DNA from: Hyphococcus sp.
GTDB taxonomy: Bacteria; Pseudomonadota; Alphaproteobacteria; Caulobacterales; Parvularculaceae
Length of the DNA: 64,000 nucleotides
Assembly (NCBI GenBank): GCA_021776335.1
Contig: JAJFGB010000007.1
Location: forward strand, 620,001-684,000
Reading direction: 5' to 3'
In this document: positions 1 through 8,799 of the stretch, one piece after another
Layout of the letters: the number at the start of each line of letters is the position of its first letter
Numbering within the stretch: position 1 is the stretch's first letter
Translations under genes and position numbers: made by a program
The notes under the pieces: model-generated
Database searches by the model: none
What the model was told of the DNA's origin: nothing
The model's input: only the letters and a program-made list of their open reading frames with translations

Positions 1-2253
1 GCCGGGTTTTTTGAGATGTTTTCCGGATTTTGATTTCGCGCGGGCGCCGCCTGGTTTTTTGCCTTTACGCTTTGGCGAACCGGGCAGGGGATTGCTTAAC
101 ATGTCAAAACGCAAGCCGCCGGTGAGTGGCGTTGCCTCGGCAAGGCGCACCCGCACCTGCTGGCCAAGGCGATAAACGCCGCCGGTGCTTTCACCGATGA
201 TTGAGTGCAGCGCTTCTTCAAAGCGATAGCGCTCCCTCCCGATCGTGCGCATGGGGATGAACCCGTCTGCGCCGGTTTCGTCAAGCATGACAAAGAGGCC
301 GAATTTGGTGACGCCGCGAATGCGCGCATCGAACTCGGCGCCTTCGCGTTCCGCCAGAAAGCCGGCGAGATAGCGATCGGTCGCTTCGCGCTCGGCGGCC
401 ATGGAGCGTCGCTCAAGGTCGGATATCTGACTGGCGATGTCGGAAAGCGCCTTTGCTTCCTTGTCCGTTTGCCCGCCCTCGCCAAGTTTGCAGGCGCGGA
501 CAAGCGCGCGATGCACCGTCAGGTCTGCATAGCGCCGGATCGGTGATGTAAAATGCGCATAGCGCGGCAGGTTCAATCCGAAATGGCCAAGATTTTCTGT
601 GGCATAGACCGCCTGGCGCTGCGAGCGCAGGACAACTTCCGAGACCATTTCCTTTTGGTCGCGTTCACCGGCAATTTTCAAAAGCTGGTTGAAATTGCCT
701 GGGCGCACGGACCCGCCTTTTGTCAGTGTATAATCCAGCGTGCCAAGATATTCTCTGATCGCTTCAAGCTTTTCCGGATCCGGCTGATCGTGAACCCGAT
801 ACATGCGCTCCGTTTTTGCGCGTTCCAGCGTTTCTGCTGCGGCGACATTGGCGAGGATCATAAATTCTTCGATGACGCGGTGGGCGTCAAAGCGCTCGCG
901 CAGGACAATTCTTTCAACATTGCCGTTTTTATTCAAAATGATTTTTCGTTCCGGCAAATCAAGATCCAGCGGTGCGCGTTTCGTGCGTTCGGTCCAGCGT
1001 GCGCGAAATGCAGCGTAAAGATCGGTGATGGCGCGTTTGATCTCGGGGGCAGCAGCAGCGCCTTCACTGATGGCCTGCGCGTCCTCATAGGAGAGCTTTG
1101 CCGCTGAACGCATGATCCCGCGTAAAAAGCGGTGGCTTTTCTTAACGCCGCCAGCGGTTAAGAACATTTCAACTGCAAGACAGGGGCGGTCTTCATCGGC
1201 GCGCAAGGAACACAGATCGTTAGACAAGCGTTCCGGCAACATCGGCACCACGCGGTCCGGCAGATAAGTGGAATTGCCCCGCTTTACCGCTTCGGTATCA
1301 AGCGCGCCGCCGGGGCGCACAAAGAAACTGACATCGGCGATGGCGACGATGACCCGGTATCCGCCCGGATTGTCCGGCGCCGGATCGGGCTCTGCAAAAA
1401 CCGCATCGTCATGATCCTTTGCGTCAGCCGGATCGATCGTAAAGAGCGGCGTGCCGCGTAAATCGGTACGCTCGCCAAGGGCCGGTAATTTTGCGCTATT
1501 GGCCTCATCAATAATGGCGGACGGAAAATCGGTCGGGATCTGATGATTGGCGAGCGCAATCGTCGAATAGGCGCCCTTGTCGTCAATATGGCCGGCGACC
1601 GACCGAACACGGCCACGCTGCGGGCCATAACCGCGTTCATTTTTTGTTTCCACCCAAACAAGATCGCCATTTTTGGCGCCGGCTTCGTCGCCGCGATTGA
1701 TTGTAAAGGTGGTGCGGGTGCGTCGCTCGACAGGTTTGCCAATGCCGCCCTGGGGGGTCTTTTGAAAGACCGCGAGAAAACGATGTGCGCCTTTGCCGAT
1801 CGCCCTGATAATGTCGGCCTCATAGCCGGCGTCGCCGGCGGGTGTCAGCCGCGCCAGAAGCCGGTCGCCAATCCCCGGCGGTGGTTTTTGTTTTGCCGCG
1901 CGATGTGCGGAAAGGCGGATCATTGGCGGTTCGTCATCGCCGCCCCAGCCTGCGGGCATGCATAAAAGATCGCCATCATCATCGACGGACATCACATCGA
2001 TCGGCGCGACAGGCGGTAAATCGCCTGCTTTCATGATGCGTTTGCCGGCTTTCAGATCGATTGATCCGTCCGCCTCCATTTCTTTGAGGAGATTGCGCAG
2101 ATCACGACGCGCATCGCCCTTAACCTCAAAGGCGCGCGCAATATCGCGGCGCGCCGCCTCGCCAGGGTGTTTCTTGAGATAGGCAATAATGTCTTTTTTT
2201 GAGGGTAGTCCGGTGTGTTGGGTGCGCTTTGGCGCATTTTTTTTCTTGGGCAA
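1..2253 (-). CDS. rnr: Ribonuclease R, C-terminus cut by window edge
   Basis: Processive 3'-5' exoribonuclease of the RNase II/RNB family that degrades structured RNA in the cytoplasm. No ATG fits the N-terminus. The reading frame opens with a TTG at 2251-2253 (LPKKKNAPKR) and continues to base 1 without a stop, about 751 codons. A winged-helix segment lies at residues 18-60. The RNB active-site aspartates sit in TIDPADAKDHDDAVFA (about 272-287). The family signature DRVVPMLPERLSNDLCSLR is at about 332-350. An S1 domain is near 630-700 (GVTKFGLFVMLDETGADGF). A Lys/Gly-rich tail after GGLRFDMLSNP runs off the window. The adjacent topA is the usual alphaproteobacterial neighbour but is separated here by inserted genes. 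The family call is very secure; the exact start is less so, with TTG inferred from the conserved N-terminus. Confidence 0.95.
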   Translation of the reverse strand, partial: MPKKKNAPKRTQHTGLPSKKDIIAYLKKHPGEAARRDIARAFEVKGDARRDLRNLLKEMEADGSIDLKAGKRIMKAGDLPPVAPIDVMSVDDDGDLLCMPAGWGGDDEPPMIRLSAHRAAKQKPPPGIGDRLLARLTPAGDAGYEADIIRAIGKGAHRFLAVFQKTPQGGIGKPVERRTRTTFTINRGDEAGAKNGDLVWVETKNERGYGPQRGRVRSVAGHIDDKGAYSTIALANHQIPTDFPSAIIDEANSAKLPALGERTDLRGTPLFTIDPADAKDHDDAVFAEPDPAPDNPGGYRVIVAIADVSFFVRPGGALDTEAVKRGNSTYLPDRVVPMLPERLSNDLCSLRADEDRPCLAVEMFLTAGGVKKSHRFLRGIMRSAAKLSYEDAQAISEGAAAAPEIKRAITDLYAAFRARWTERTKRAPLDLDLPERKIILNKNGNVERIVLRERFDAHRVIEEFMILANVAAAETLERAKTERMYRVHDQPDPEKLEAIREYLGTLDYTLTKGGSVRPGNFNQLLKIAGERDQKEMVSEVVLRSQRQAVYATENLGHFGLNLPRYAHFTSPIRRYADLTVHRALVRACKLGEGGQTDKEAKALSDIASQISDLERRSMAAEREATDRYLAGFLAEREGAEFDARIRGVTKFGLFVMLDETGADGFIPMRTIGRERYRFEEALHSIIGESTGGVYRLGQQVRVRLAEATPLTGGLRFDMLSNPLPGSPKRKGKKPGGARAKSKSGKHLKKPG

Positions 2254-2383
2254 AAGAGAGCTTTCAAGTCATTGTGGCTGATAACAAACCGGCTTCTAGC
2301 ACGGTTCCAGCCAAGAGGGTATTAGGCCGCGGAACGCGGTTTTATTTGTTTGAAGCGTTCCGGGATTACCGCCGGGCTAATTC

Positions 2384-2400
2384 ATCGGAACTGTTCCGAT
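2384..2400. promoter_or_regulatory. Perfect 17-bp palindrome between rnr and M23 gene
   Basis: ATCGGAAC, one T, then GTTCCGAT: a perfect inverted repeat with 8-bp arms lying in the gap upstream of the rnr start. It has the size of an operator for a dimeric regulator, but no T-tract follows it and no regulator can be assigned. Function unknown. Confidence 0.3.
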
Positions 2401-2542
2401 GGTCCCTGACGGATACGCGCCATATATTTGGCGCAGCCGCATAATACAAGACACAGTGTTAATATTTTTTCCGCTGCCCACAATAGTACGAAGTCTGACG
2501 GCCATTGTTTTGGCGTTCGGCATTCTGGCTTCAAAAGGCGCT

Positions 2543-3145
2543 TCAGCCGCCAACAGTCAACGGATTGCGCCGTTTGCCATTGATCAGAATTTCGTAATGA
2601 AGGTGAACCGCCGTGGCATTGCCGCTGTCGCCGGTATGGCCGATGAGATCGCCGCGACGGACGCGTGTCCCAGCGTTAAGACCGCGCGCATAGGATGAAA
2701 GATGCCCGTAGCGGGTCTTTACGCCGCCCTCATGACGAATCAGCACCATGCGGCCATAACCTCGGGCCGTTGCTATTTTCTCGATGACGCCGTCACCGCC
2801 TGCGTAAACTGGTTCCGGCGTTTTAGTGAAGAGGTCTACGCCATGGTGAAAGCTCCCGGCGCCGCCGCGCCGTGGTCCGAACCCGGAGGAAACGCATGCG
2901 CGCACCGGCGCGCGGGCGAGGGTGACGCCGGCGACGCGAGCGAGTGGGTCGTAATTGATGATTTTCCGTTTCGTATCTGTCGTTGGCGCATTGCTGACGT
3001 GGCCAGAACAGACATGAAGTGCTGTCATGGCGCCGGCACGCGGCGATGTTCTTTGTGTCTGGCGCGAGGTTTCCTGCGGCGCGGTCGCACAAGCGGCCAG
3101 CGCCAAAGCGGCGGCAAAAATACCAACGAAACGACCCATACCCAT
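2543..3145 (-). CDS. M23/LytM-type metallopeptidase lipoprotein
   Basis: Probable peptidoglycan hydrolase or LytM-domain regulator anchored to the cell envelope. The N-terminus GRFVGIFAAALALAACATA has a hydrophobic stretch ending in a lipobox (LAAC). The C-terminal half is an M23 domain with zinc-ligand motifs HHGVD and HLHYEI and the conserved GHLSSYA and GDSGNA segments, so the active site looks intact. The domain sits at the very C-terminus, giving about 200 residues, a compact single-domain form. Three in-frame starts compete (GTG 3154, ATG 3145, ATG 3139) and none has a strong Shine-Dalgarno sequence; ATG 3145 is used. The gene is an insertion between rnr and topA relative to the common order. 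Confidence 0.85.
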   Translation of the reverse strand: MGMGRFVGIFAAALALAACATAPQETSRQTQRTSPRAGAMTALHVCSGHVSNAPTTDTKRKIINYDPLARVAGVTLARAPVRACVSSGFGPRRGGAGSFHHGVDLFTKTPEPVYAGGDGVIEKIATARGYGRMVLIRHEGGVKTRYGHLSSYARGLNAGTRVRRGDLIGHTGDSGNATAVHLHYEILINGKRRNPLTVGG

Positions 3146-3438
3146 ACACAACACGCATTTTTTCGACGAAAAACTTAACGCTCAAAATAATGCGTCTTTG
3201 ATAGGGTAAAGTTAAGGCAAAGCCTGCGTTTGTTGCGACAGTGTAACATTGATGTGATGGGCCGGCGCGGGTTGGCGGTATTCGGTCGCCAGTTGTCATC
3301 GTTTCGTATGTCCTGCGTGGCAAGAAAATATCAGCGTCTTTTGTTGGTTGAGATCAGAAAATCCTGGCTCGGTCTGGGTTCGTTGGCAAAGACGGGCAAC
3401 CAGGCGACCTCAGGCCGCCTGGAAAACCAATCGATGCG

Positions 3439-3921
3439 TTATTCTACGGGTGTGAAGTCAAACGAACTATCCGCATGGAAGTAGAATTCACACGGCGTAT
3501 CGGAGACACAGGCTGTAGTATGTTCCATTCCGGCCGGGACATACCAATATGAGCCGGGCTGCAGGTGAGGGGCTTTTTTTTCGCCCTCAAACGGGTTCGT
3601 CATTGTACCTGCTATGACCACGCCGTGATAAGCACCTGTATGAATATGCACCGGCGTTTCAAAATTTGCTGGAAACTTCCCAAAGGTGCCGTGCGGTGTT
3701 TCAGAGAACATTCCATGGGCCGGGGCGAACTGGATCGCGGGATTAATATTGATAAAACTGCGATTTTCACTCTTTATGGTGACTGATTTGCCAGCGTCAT
3801 ATGTTGCCGCAGCTGACGAGCGTGTTTCGGCACCGCTGGTATTGCTGCTAACGGCAAATACGGCAAAAGCAGCCAGGCCAACAACTGAAGTTGAAAATTT
3901 AAGCGATCGGGATGAGATCAT
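3439..3921 (-). CDS. Secreted cupin-domain protein (DUF4437-like)
   Basis: Small exported beta-barrel protein of 160 residues. The start ATG at 3921 is chosen because GGAAG lies 8 nt upstream and a signal peptide follows directly (MISSRSLKFSTSVVGLAAFA, then a Ser/Gly/Ala-rich cleavage region). Cupin features are ETPVHIHTGAYHGVVIAGTM, with His metal-ligand candidates, and PGSYWYVPAGMEHTT. Two cysteines near the C-terminus (CVSDTPC) could form a disulfide. It is divergent from the AraC regulator at 4120, which suggests regulation by that protein. Substrate unknown; the DUF4437-type assignment is from memory of the family pattern. Confidence 0.75.
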   Translation of the reverse strand: MISSRSLKFSTSVVGLAAFAVFAVSSNTSGAETRSSAAATYDAGKSVTIKSENRSFININPAIQFAPAHGMFSETPHGTFGKFPANFETPVHIHTGAYHGVVIAGTMTNPFEGEKKAPHLQPGSYWYVPAGMEHTTACVSDTPCEFYFHADSSFDFTPVE

Positions 3922-4119
3922 GATGGTCTTCCGATTGTTAAGCCCGGCCGCTAAGGGGCAATGAGACGAAGGATGCGGCGGATCAATCAGTATATTCGGT
4001 GCGCTGTCGGTTGAATTACTGAATGACCGGAAAACCAAATCGATCGTCTGAATCTATGCGTGTTAATCTTCAATATCGTTCAGGTGCTGATAGAACCCGC
4101 ATGGACGAAGGAGATCAGA

Positions 4120-5034
4120 ATGGACGATGCGCTCAGCAGTATATTCAGCATGTTGCGGCTTAAGAGCTGCGTTTACTTTCTGCGTGATTTCTGCGCGCCC
4201 TGGGGTATGTCCATGGACAAGGGCCGCTTTGCCCAGTTCCATTTGATTGTCGCCGGTATGTGCGTTGCAGAAGTGGATGGGAAAACCCATTACGCCAGAA
4301 ACGGGGACGTGTTGCTGTTTCCCCGCGGCTATCCGCACCAGCTCAAGGATCGTGAAGACACCCGGTGTTTAACCGGGTCGGAAGTGATGGCGTCGCTCGA
4401 AACGTCAACGCCGGCCTTTGTTGAGGGCGGCGAACCCGTTCGTCTTGTTTGCGGGCATTATGAGTACCGCGACACGCCGCCTGTATTGCTCATCGATCAG
4501 CTCCCCGAGTTTATCCATGTACGCGCGTTTGACGTGGCGTCGCCAAGAGCAGCAGATTCGATCGTTCCGTTGCTCCTTCGTGAGCTGGACTCCGGAAAGC
4601 CGGGCGGCAGCACCATTGTCGAACACCTGGCTGAAATCCTGCTGATCCAGACCTTGAGAGAATATGTTGCGACGGCGCCGCATTCGGCCGGTCTGCTAAA
4701 GGGGCTGGCGGACCCTCAACTTGGCCAGGCGCTGAAACTCGCACACGCTCATCCCGAATGGAATCTCTCGGTGGAGCGCCTGGCGCGTGAGGCGGGGATG
4801 TCGCGGTCGGTCTTTAGCGATAAATTTAAATCCGTTATCGGCTTGCCCCCAAGCGAATATCTCACGAAAATACGCATGGTGAACGCAATTGATCTTCTGG
4901 CGGATCAGGCAACCACGATCCCGCAAGTCGCGGAACAGGTTGGATACGCATCCGAAATTTCGTTCGCTCGTGCTTTTAAGCGTGAAACGGGCGCCACACC
5001 GAGCGAATATCGACGACGGCAGTCAATCGCTTAA
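4120..5034 (+). CDS. AraC-family transcriptional regulator with cupin sensor domain
   Basis: DNA-binding regulator of 304 residues. The N-terminal half is a cupin-type ligand domain (KGRFAQFHLIVAGMCVAEVD, then NGDVLLFPRGYPHQL). The C-terminal roughly 100 residues are the double helix-turn-helix AraC domain (LSVERLAREAGMSRSVFSDKFK, then TTIPQVAEQVGYASEISFARAFKRETGATPSEYRR). ATG 4120 is preferred over an upstream in-frame codon because AAGGAG lies 8 nt before it. It diverges from the secreted cupin gene, and the 198-bp gap between them should hold both promoters. Target genes are inferred only from this arrangement. Confidence 0.9.
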   Translation: MDDALSSIFSMLRLKSCVYFLRDFCAPWGMSMDKGRFAQFHLIVAGMCVAEVDGKTHYARNGDVLLFPRGYPHQLKDREDTRCLTGSEVMASLETSTPAFVEGGEPVRLVCGHYEYRDTPPVLLIDQLPEFIHVRAFDVASPRAADSIVPLLLRELDSGKPGGSTIVEHLAEILLIQTLREYVATAPHSAGLLKGLADPQLGQALKLAHAHPEWNLSVERLAREAGMSRSVFSDKFKSVIGLPPSEYLTKIRMVNAIDLLADQATTIPQVAEQVGYASEISFARAFKRETGATPSEYRRRQSIA

Positions 5035-5287
5035 TCGGCACGCTGCTTTACAAGGCGTTCCCTGTAATTCAGTTGCCACTCCTGATCGCTGTCGTCGGCA
5101 GTCCGGATATATTCGACATTCCCGATGACGCAGTCCTTGTAGGTGAACTCGGACCGAACGAATTCTGTGTGTCCTGAATTTTATTTAGAATCCAGAATCC
5201 AGGCGCAGCATTTGAGGCCGGATTGTGGACCATTGATCGCTGGGAACCATCAACGCGCAATGACAAAAAAAGGAATTGCGCGCGCCG
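5035..5287. other. Gap between AraC gene and topA with a residual minus-strand reading frame
   Basis: No complete gene is seen. On the minus strand a frame ending in a stop at 5033-5035 reads EFTYKDCVIGNVEYIRTADD and continues to VKQRAD, which has a protein-like composition. It has no start codon and is blocked upstream by a stop near 5177. A second frame ends just before it in LKCCAWILDSK and a stop. These could be remnants of a decayed gene, but no family is recognised. Confidence 0.25.
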
Positions 5288-7957
5288 CTACTCCGCTGCA
5301 GCTTTTACGGTTTTCTTTTTTGTTGTTTTTTTGGCGGCGGTTTTTTTCTTTGTCGCCTTTTTCTTTGTGGCTTTTTTAGCGGGCGCTTTTTTTGTCGCCT
5401 TCTTTTTGGTCGCCTTTTTCTTCGTCGCTTTCTTCTTCTTCTTCGGCGGTTTCTTTTCCTTGGCGACGATCAGTTCCAGCGCCTGTTCCATGGTTAGTTC
5501 GGTGGGTTCCATACCGCGCGGCAACGTCGCGTTGGTTTTTTGATGTTTCACATATGGGCCAAAGCGGCCATCAAGCACGCGCACCGGATCGCCGGTTTCC
5601 GGATGCTCGCCAAGTTCCTTCAGCGCGTTTGCCGCCTGTCGGCCGCGCGGATTGGCAATCTTTTCCGCAATCAATGTCACGGCGCGATTAAGACCAACTT
5701 CGAAAACTTCTTCGATGGTTGACACATTTGCGTAAGTTTTGCCGTGTTTGACGAACGGTCCGTAGCGTCCAAGCCCGGCTTCGATCATGACACCGTCTTC
5801 GGGATGTGCGCCAACTTCGCGCGGCAGCGACAACAGCATCAGCGCTTTTTCAAAATCGACGTCTTCGACCTTCCAGGTTTTTGGTACGCCGGTACGCTTT
5901 GGTTTTTCTTTTGAGCCTTTTTCAACTTCGCCGAGCTGTATGTAAGGACCGAAGCGGCCAATTTTCAACCAGACTTCAAGACTGCTGTTGGGGTCGACGC
6001 CCAGCACCTTGTCGCTGGTTTCAGGCGCATCATCGCCATTGGTCAGGGCAGATAACTGACGCGTGTGGCTGCAGTCCGGATAGTTCGAGCAGCCGATAAA
6101 GGCGCCATAGCGTCCGGTTTTCAAGGACAGTCGGCCATCATCGCAAGTGGGGCAGGCGCGCGGATCGGATCCGTCTTCTTTCTTGGGAAAAATCAGCGGG
6201 CCGAGGGACTCGTTCAGCGCATCAAGCACTTCTGAAATGCGCAACTCGCCGGTATCTTCGACGGCGGCGTGAAACTCTTTCCAGAAATTTTTGAGAAAGG
6301 CTTTCCAGTCGGCTTTGCCGGCAGAAATTTCATCAAGAGTTTCTTCAAGGTCAGCAGTAAAATCATATTCCACATATTTGCGGAAATAATTTTCCAGAAA
6401 CGCAACGACGATACGGCCTTTGGAATCCGGAATGAACCGGTTTTTGTCCATCGTCACATAGTCGCGATCACGCAAAGTGGTCAGCGTTGAGGCGTAAGTC
6501 GACGGCCGGCCAATGCCGAGTTCTTCAAGGCGTTTAACCAGGCTCGCTTCGGAATAGCGCGGCGGCGGCTGGGTAAAGTGTTGATCGGCTTTGGCATCCG
6601 AAATATCAGCGCTGGCGCCGACGGAAAGTTTTGGCAACACGCCGCCGCCATCCTCGCCATCCACGTCGTCGCGGCCTTCTTCGTAGAGCTTCAAAAACCC
6701 GTCAAATAAAATGACAGAGCCATTGGCGCGCAGGCCGGTTTTTTTATCAGCCGAGGAAAGGTCGATGACCGTGTTTTCAAGCCGCGCCGATTCCATCTGG
6801 CTCGCCATGGCCCGCTTCCAGATCAGCGCGTATAGCTTTTTCTGATCTTCGCCGAGACCCTTGATTTTATCGGGTGAGCGCGAAAACGATGTGGGCCGAA
6901 TAGATTCGTGGGCTTCCTGGGCGTTTTTGACTTTACTCTTATAGACGCGCGGGCTGCCGGGAACATAATTGTCGCCAAAGGTCGCGCCAACAGTGCTGCG
7001 CGCGTCCTGGATGGCTTCCGGCGCCATATCGACGCCGTCGGTTCGCATATAGGTAATAAGACCCGTGGTCTCGCCGCCGATGTCGATACCTTCATAAAGA
7101 TTTTGCGCGGTGCGCATGGTGCGCTGCGCATTAAAGCCAAGCTTGCGCGCGGCTTCCTGTTGCAGGGTAGAGGTCGTGAAGGGCGGCGGCGGGTTACGTT
7201 TGGCGGGCTTGGCCTCGACGGCGCCCACGGTGAATGTCGCTTGCTCGACCGCGCGCTTTGCCGCCATCGCGGCGGCTTCGTTGGCCAGCGTGAATTTTTT
7301 GAGCTTTTCGCCTTCGTGAACAACGAGGCGCGTTTCAAACGCAGCGCTGCCGCCGGACGCTGCCTGCGCGCCGACGCTCCAATATTCTTCCGGAATAAAA
7401 GTTTCGATTTCCAGTTCGCGCACGCAGATGATGCGCAGCGCCACTGACTGGACGCGGCCGGCTGAGCGCGCGCCCGGCAGTTTGCGCCACAACACCGGCG
7501 ACAGGGTAAAGCCCACCAGATAATCAAGGGCGCGCCGCGCGAGGTAGGCGTCAACCAGCGCTTCATCGATCTGCCTTGGATGCGCCATCGCTTCCTGGAC
7601 GGCGGATTTGGTGATCGCGTTGAAGGCAACCCGGTCGATCTTGACGCCTTTCAGCGCCTTTTTTTCGGTCAGGGCTTCCACAAGATGCCAGGAAATCGCT
7701 TCGCCTTCGCGATCCGGGTCGGTCGCGAGGATCAGCCGTTCGGAACCTTTTACGGCTGCGGCGATCTCGTTCATGCGTTTTTTGGAGCCCGCATCGAGTT
7801 CCCAGATCATTTTGAAATCATTGTCGGGATCGACAGAACCGTTCTTCGACGGCAGGTCGCGGATATGCCCGTAGGAGGCCAGCACCGTGAAGCCGGACCC
7901 CAGATATTTGTTTATGGTCTTCGCCTTGGACGGAGACTCAACAATGACAACTTGCAT
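5288..7957 (-). CDS. topA: DNA topoisomerase I
   Basis: Type IA topoisomerase, 889 residues, which relaxes negative supercoils through a transient 5'-phosphotyrosine. TOPRIM domain at residues 1-115 (VVIVESPSKAK, ATDPDREGEAISWHL). Catalytic Tyr303 lies in GLITYMRTDG. The toprim/gate region carries SAGRVQSVALR. A four-cysteine zinc ribbon follows (CPTC, then CSNYPDC). Next are three repeats of the form GRYGPFVKHG typical of alphaproteobacterial TopA, and a very Lys/Ala/Thr-rich tail of about 50 residues likely to hold DNA. Start ATG at 7957. Length and domain order are those expected of the family. It precedes rnr in the usual operon order, but the genes at 2.5-5.0 kb now interrupt it. Confidence 0.98.
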   Translation of the reverse strand: MQVVIVESPSKAKTINKYLGSGFTVLASYGHIRDLPSKNGSVDPDNDFKMIWELDAGSKKRMNEIAAAVKGSERLILATDPDREGEAISWHLVEALTEKKALKGVKIDRVAFNAITKSAVQEAMAHPRQIDEALVDAYLARRALDYLVGFTLSPVLWRKLPGARSAGRVQSVALRIICVRELEIETFIPEEYWSVGAQAASGGSAAFETRLVVHEGEKLKKFTLANEAAAMAAKRAVEQATFTVGAVEAKPAKRNPPPPFTTSTLQQEAARKLGFNAQRTMRTAQNLYEGIDIGGETTGLITYMRTDGVDMAPEAIQDARSTVGATFGDNYVPGSPRVYKSKVKNAQEAHESIRPTSFSRSPDKIKGLGEDQKKLYALIWKRAMASQMESARLENTVIDLSSADKKTGLRANGSVILFDGFLKLYEEGRDDVDGEDGGGVLPKLSVGASADISDAKADQHFTQPPPRYSEASLVKRLEELGIGRPSTYASTLTTLRDRDYVTMDKNRFIPDSKGRIVVAFLENYFRKYVEYDFTADLEETLDEISAGKADWKAFLKNFWKEFHAAVEDTGELRISEVLDALNESLGPLIFPKKEDGSDPRACPTCDDGRLSLKTGRYGAFIGCSNYPDCSHTRQLSALTNGDDAPETSDKVLGVDPNSSLEVWLKIGRFGPYIQLGEVEKGSKEKPKRTGVPKTWKVEDVDFEKALMLLSLPREVGAHPEDGVMIEAGLGRYGPFVKHGKTYANVSTIEEVFEVGLNRAVTLIAEKIANPRGRQAANALKELGEHPETGDPVRVLDGRFGPYVKHQKTNATLPRGMEPTELTMEQALELIVAKEKKPPKKKKKATKKKATKKKATKKAPAKKATKKKATKKKTAAKKTTKKKTVKAAAE

Positions 7958-8177
7958 ATGGGGCGCTGACCTTGGCCGAGATGGCAGTAACTGGCTTTAG
8001 GCGCGGTCTAATGCGTCGCGCGCGCCCCTTCTGTCAACCGCTCCTGCCATTGACGCAGATCAGGGCACAACCCTTAGCGGTTTATTAACCCCTATGTAAC
8101 CTATAGTTGTATTCTTAAAATGAGCGGATAACCGGGCGTGAGAGAGGCCTGGACCCGCAAATCTCCGGGAGGGAACC

Positions 8178-8381
8178 ATGGCGAACACAGAACGCCAACA
8201 CGCTGCCCATGACGAGGGCAATCACCATATTGCCGAGCCTGGCAGCGCCGCCAGCCCCACAGCGGGCTATATTGAAGAGATGGTCGCGGAAATGGAAAAA
8301 CTAGCCGCTGCCGAAGGCCTGGAGGCCTTGCGGTTCCTTTTGGGCCGCGCCCGCGAGGAAGCCGGGCGCGCTGCTGGCTGA
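8178..8381 (+). CDS. Small conserved-looking protein, 67 aa, function unknown
   Basis: A 67-residue acidic/helical protein with a clear ribosome binding site (GGGAGGGAACC before ATG 8178). The first 35 residues are polar and His/Gly-rich. The C-terminal half (YIEEMVAEMEKLAAAEGLEA, then LRFLLGRAREEAGRAAG) is predicted amphipathic helix. Similar short proteins, with a helix ending in a RFLLGRAREEA-like motif, occur in alphaproteobacteria as far as I recall. It is divergent from topA and is followed at once by tandem palindromic repeats starting at the stop codon. No function can be assigned. Confidence 0.65.
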   Translation: MANTERQHAAHDEGNHHIAEPGSAASPTAGYIEEMVAEMEKLAAAEGLEALRFLLGRAREEAGRAAG

Positions 8382-8519
8382 AGCGTGATCAGGAAAAGTG
8401 GGAACCGGTTTTCCGGTACGATCACGCGACCAGGCATTAATCGAAGCGTGATCAGGAAAAGTGGGAACCGGTTTTCCGGTACGATCACGCGACCAGGCAT
8501 TAATCGAAGCGTGATCAGG
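8382..8519. repeat. Tandem family A palindrome, 63-bp period, 2.2 copies
   Basis: Two nearly identical 63-bp units begin at 8383 and 8446, and a truncated third begins at 8509. Each unit holds an imperfect hairpin from GCGTGATC to GATCACGC with an internal AACCGG / CCGGT segment, then an 18-bp spacer. The array starts right after the stop codon of the 67-aa gene. The same palindrome recurs at 39372, 39435, 42813 and 60787. Confidence 0.9.
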
Positions 8520-8563
8520 CGTTGAAGGCTGGAAAGCCATCGACCGGAACCAATCCTGCCCTG

Positions 8564-8597
8564 ACGTCATGCTCGGATTTATTCCGGGCATCTCAGG
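8564..8597. repeat. Family C palindrome (copy 1)
   Basis: Imperfect inverted repeat GTCATGCTCGGAT / TTCCGGGCATCTCAGG. The reverse complement recurs at 39587-39617. Confidence 0.7.
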
Positions 8598-8640
8598 AAA
8601 CTGAGAGCACGCGGTCAAATAACCAAGAACCGGCGCGTGC

Positions 8641-8675
8641 TTGCCGGAGATCGTCGGAACAAGTCCGACGATGAC
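8641..8675. repeat. Family B palindrome (copy 1)
   Basis: GATCGTCGG, AACAAGT, CCGACGATG: 9-bp-class arms around a short loop. The same sequence in opposite orientation is at 39513-39542 and 53261-53293. Confidence 0.75.
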
Positions 8676-8799
8676 CGTTGTACAACTCTTAGACGCCAGC
8701 CCTCGCAAAAACGGCCGGCAAGCGGGTTGACCCACATACCGGCCGGATTCATCGCGCGCCTAAGCGCTGATCCGCGATCACCTCAGTGCGTTGCCGCAA

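Noticed and set aside
6823-7629. 268-codon minus-strand open frame
   Set aside because: Shifted frame entirely inside topA; Arg/Ser/Pro-rich shadow composition.
8382-8519. Tandem 63-bp repeats considered as a CRISPR array
   Set aside because: Units are identical throughout including the spacers, only 2.2 copies exist, and no cas gene is near. It is a tandem palindrome.
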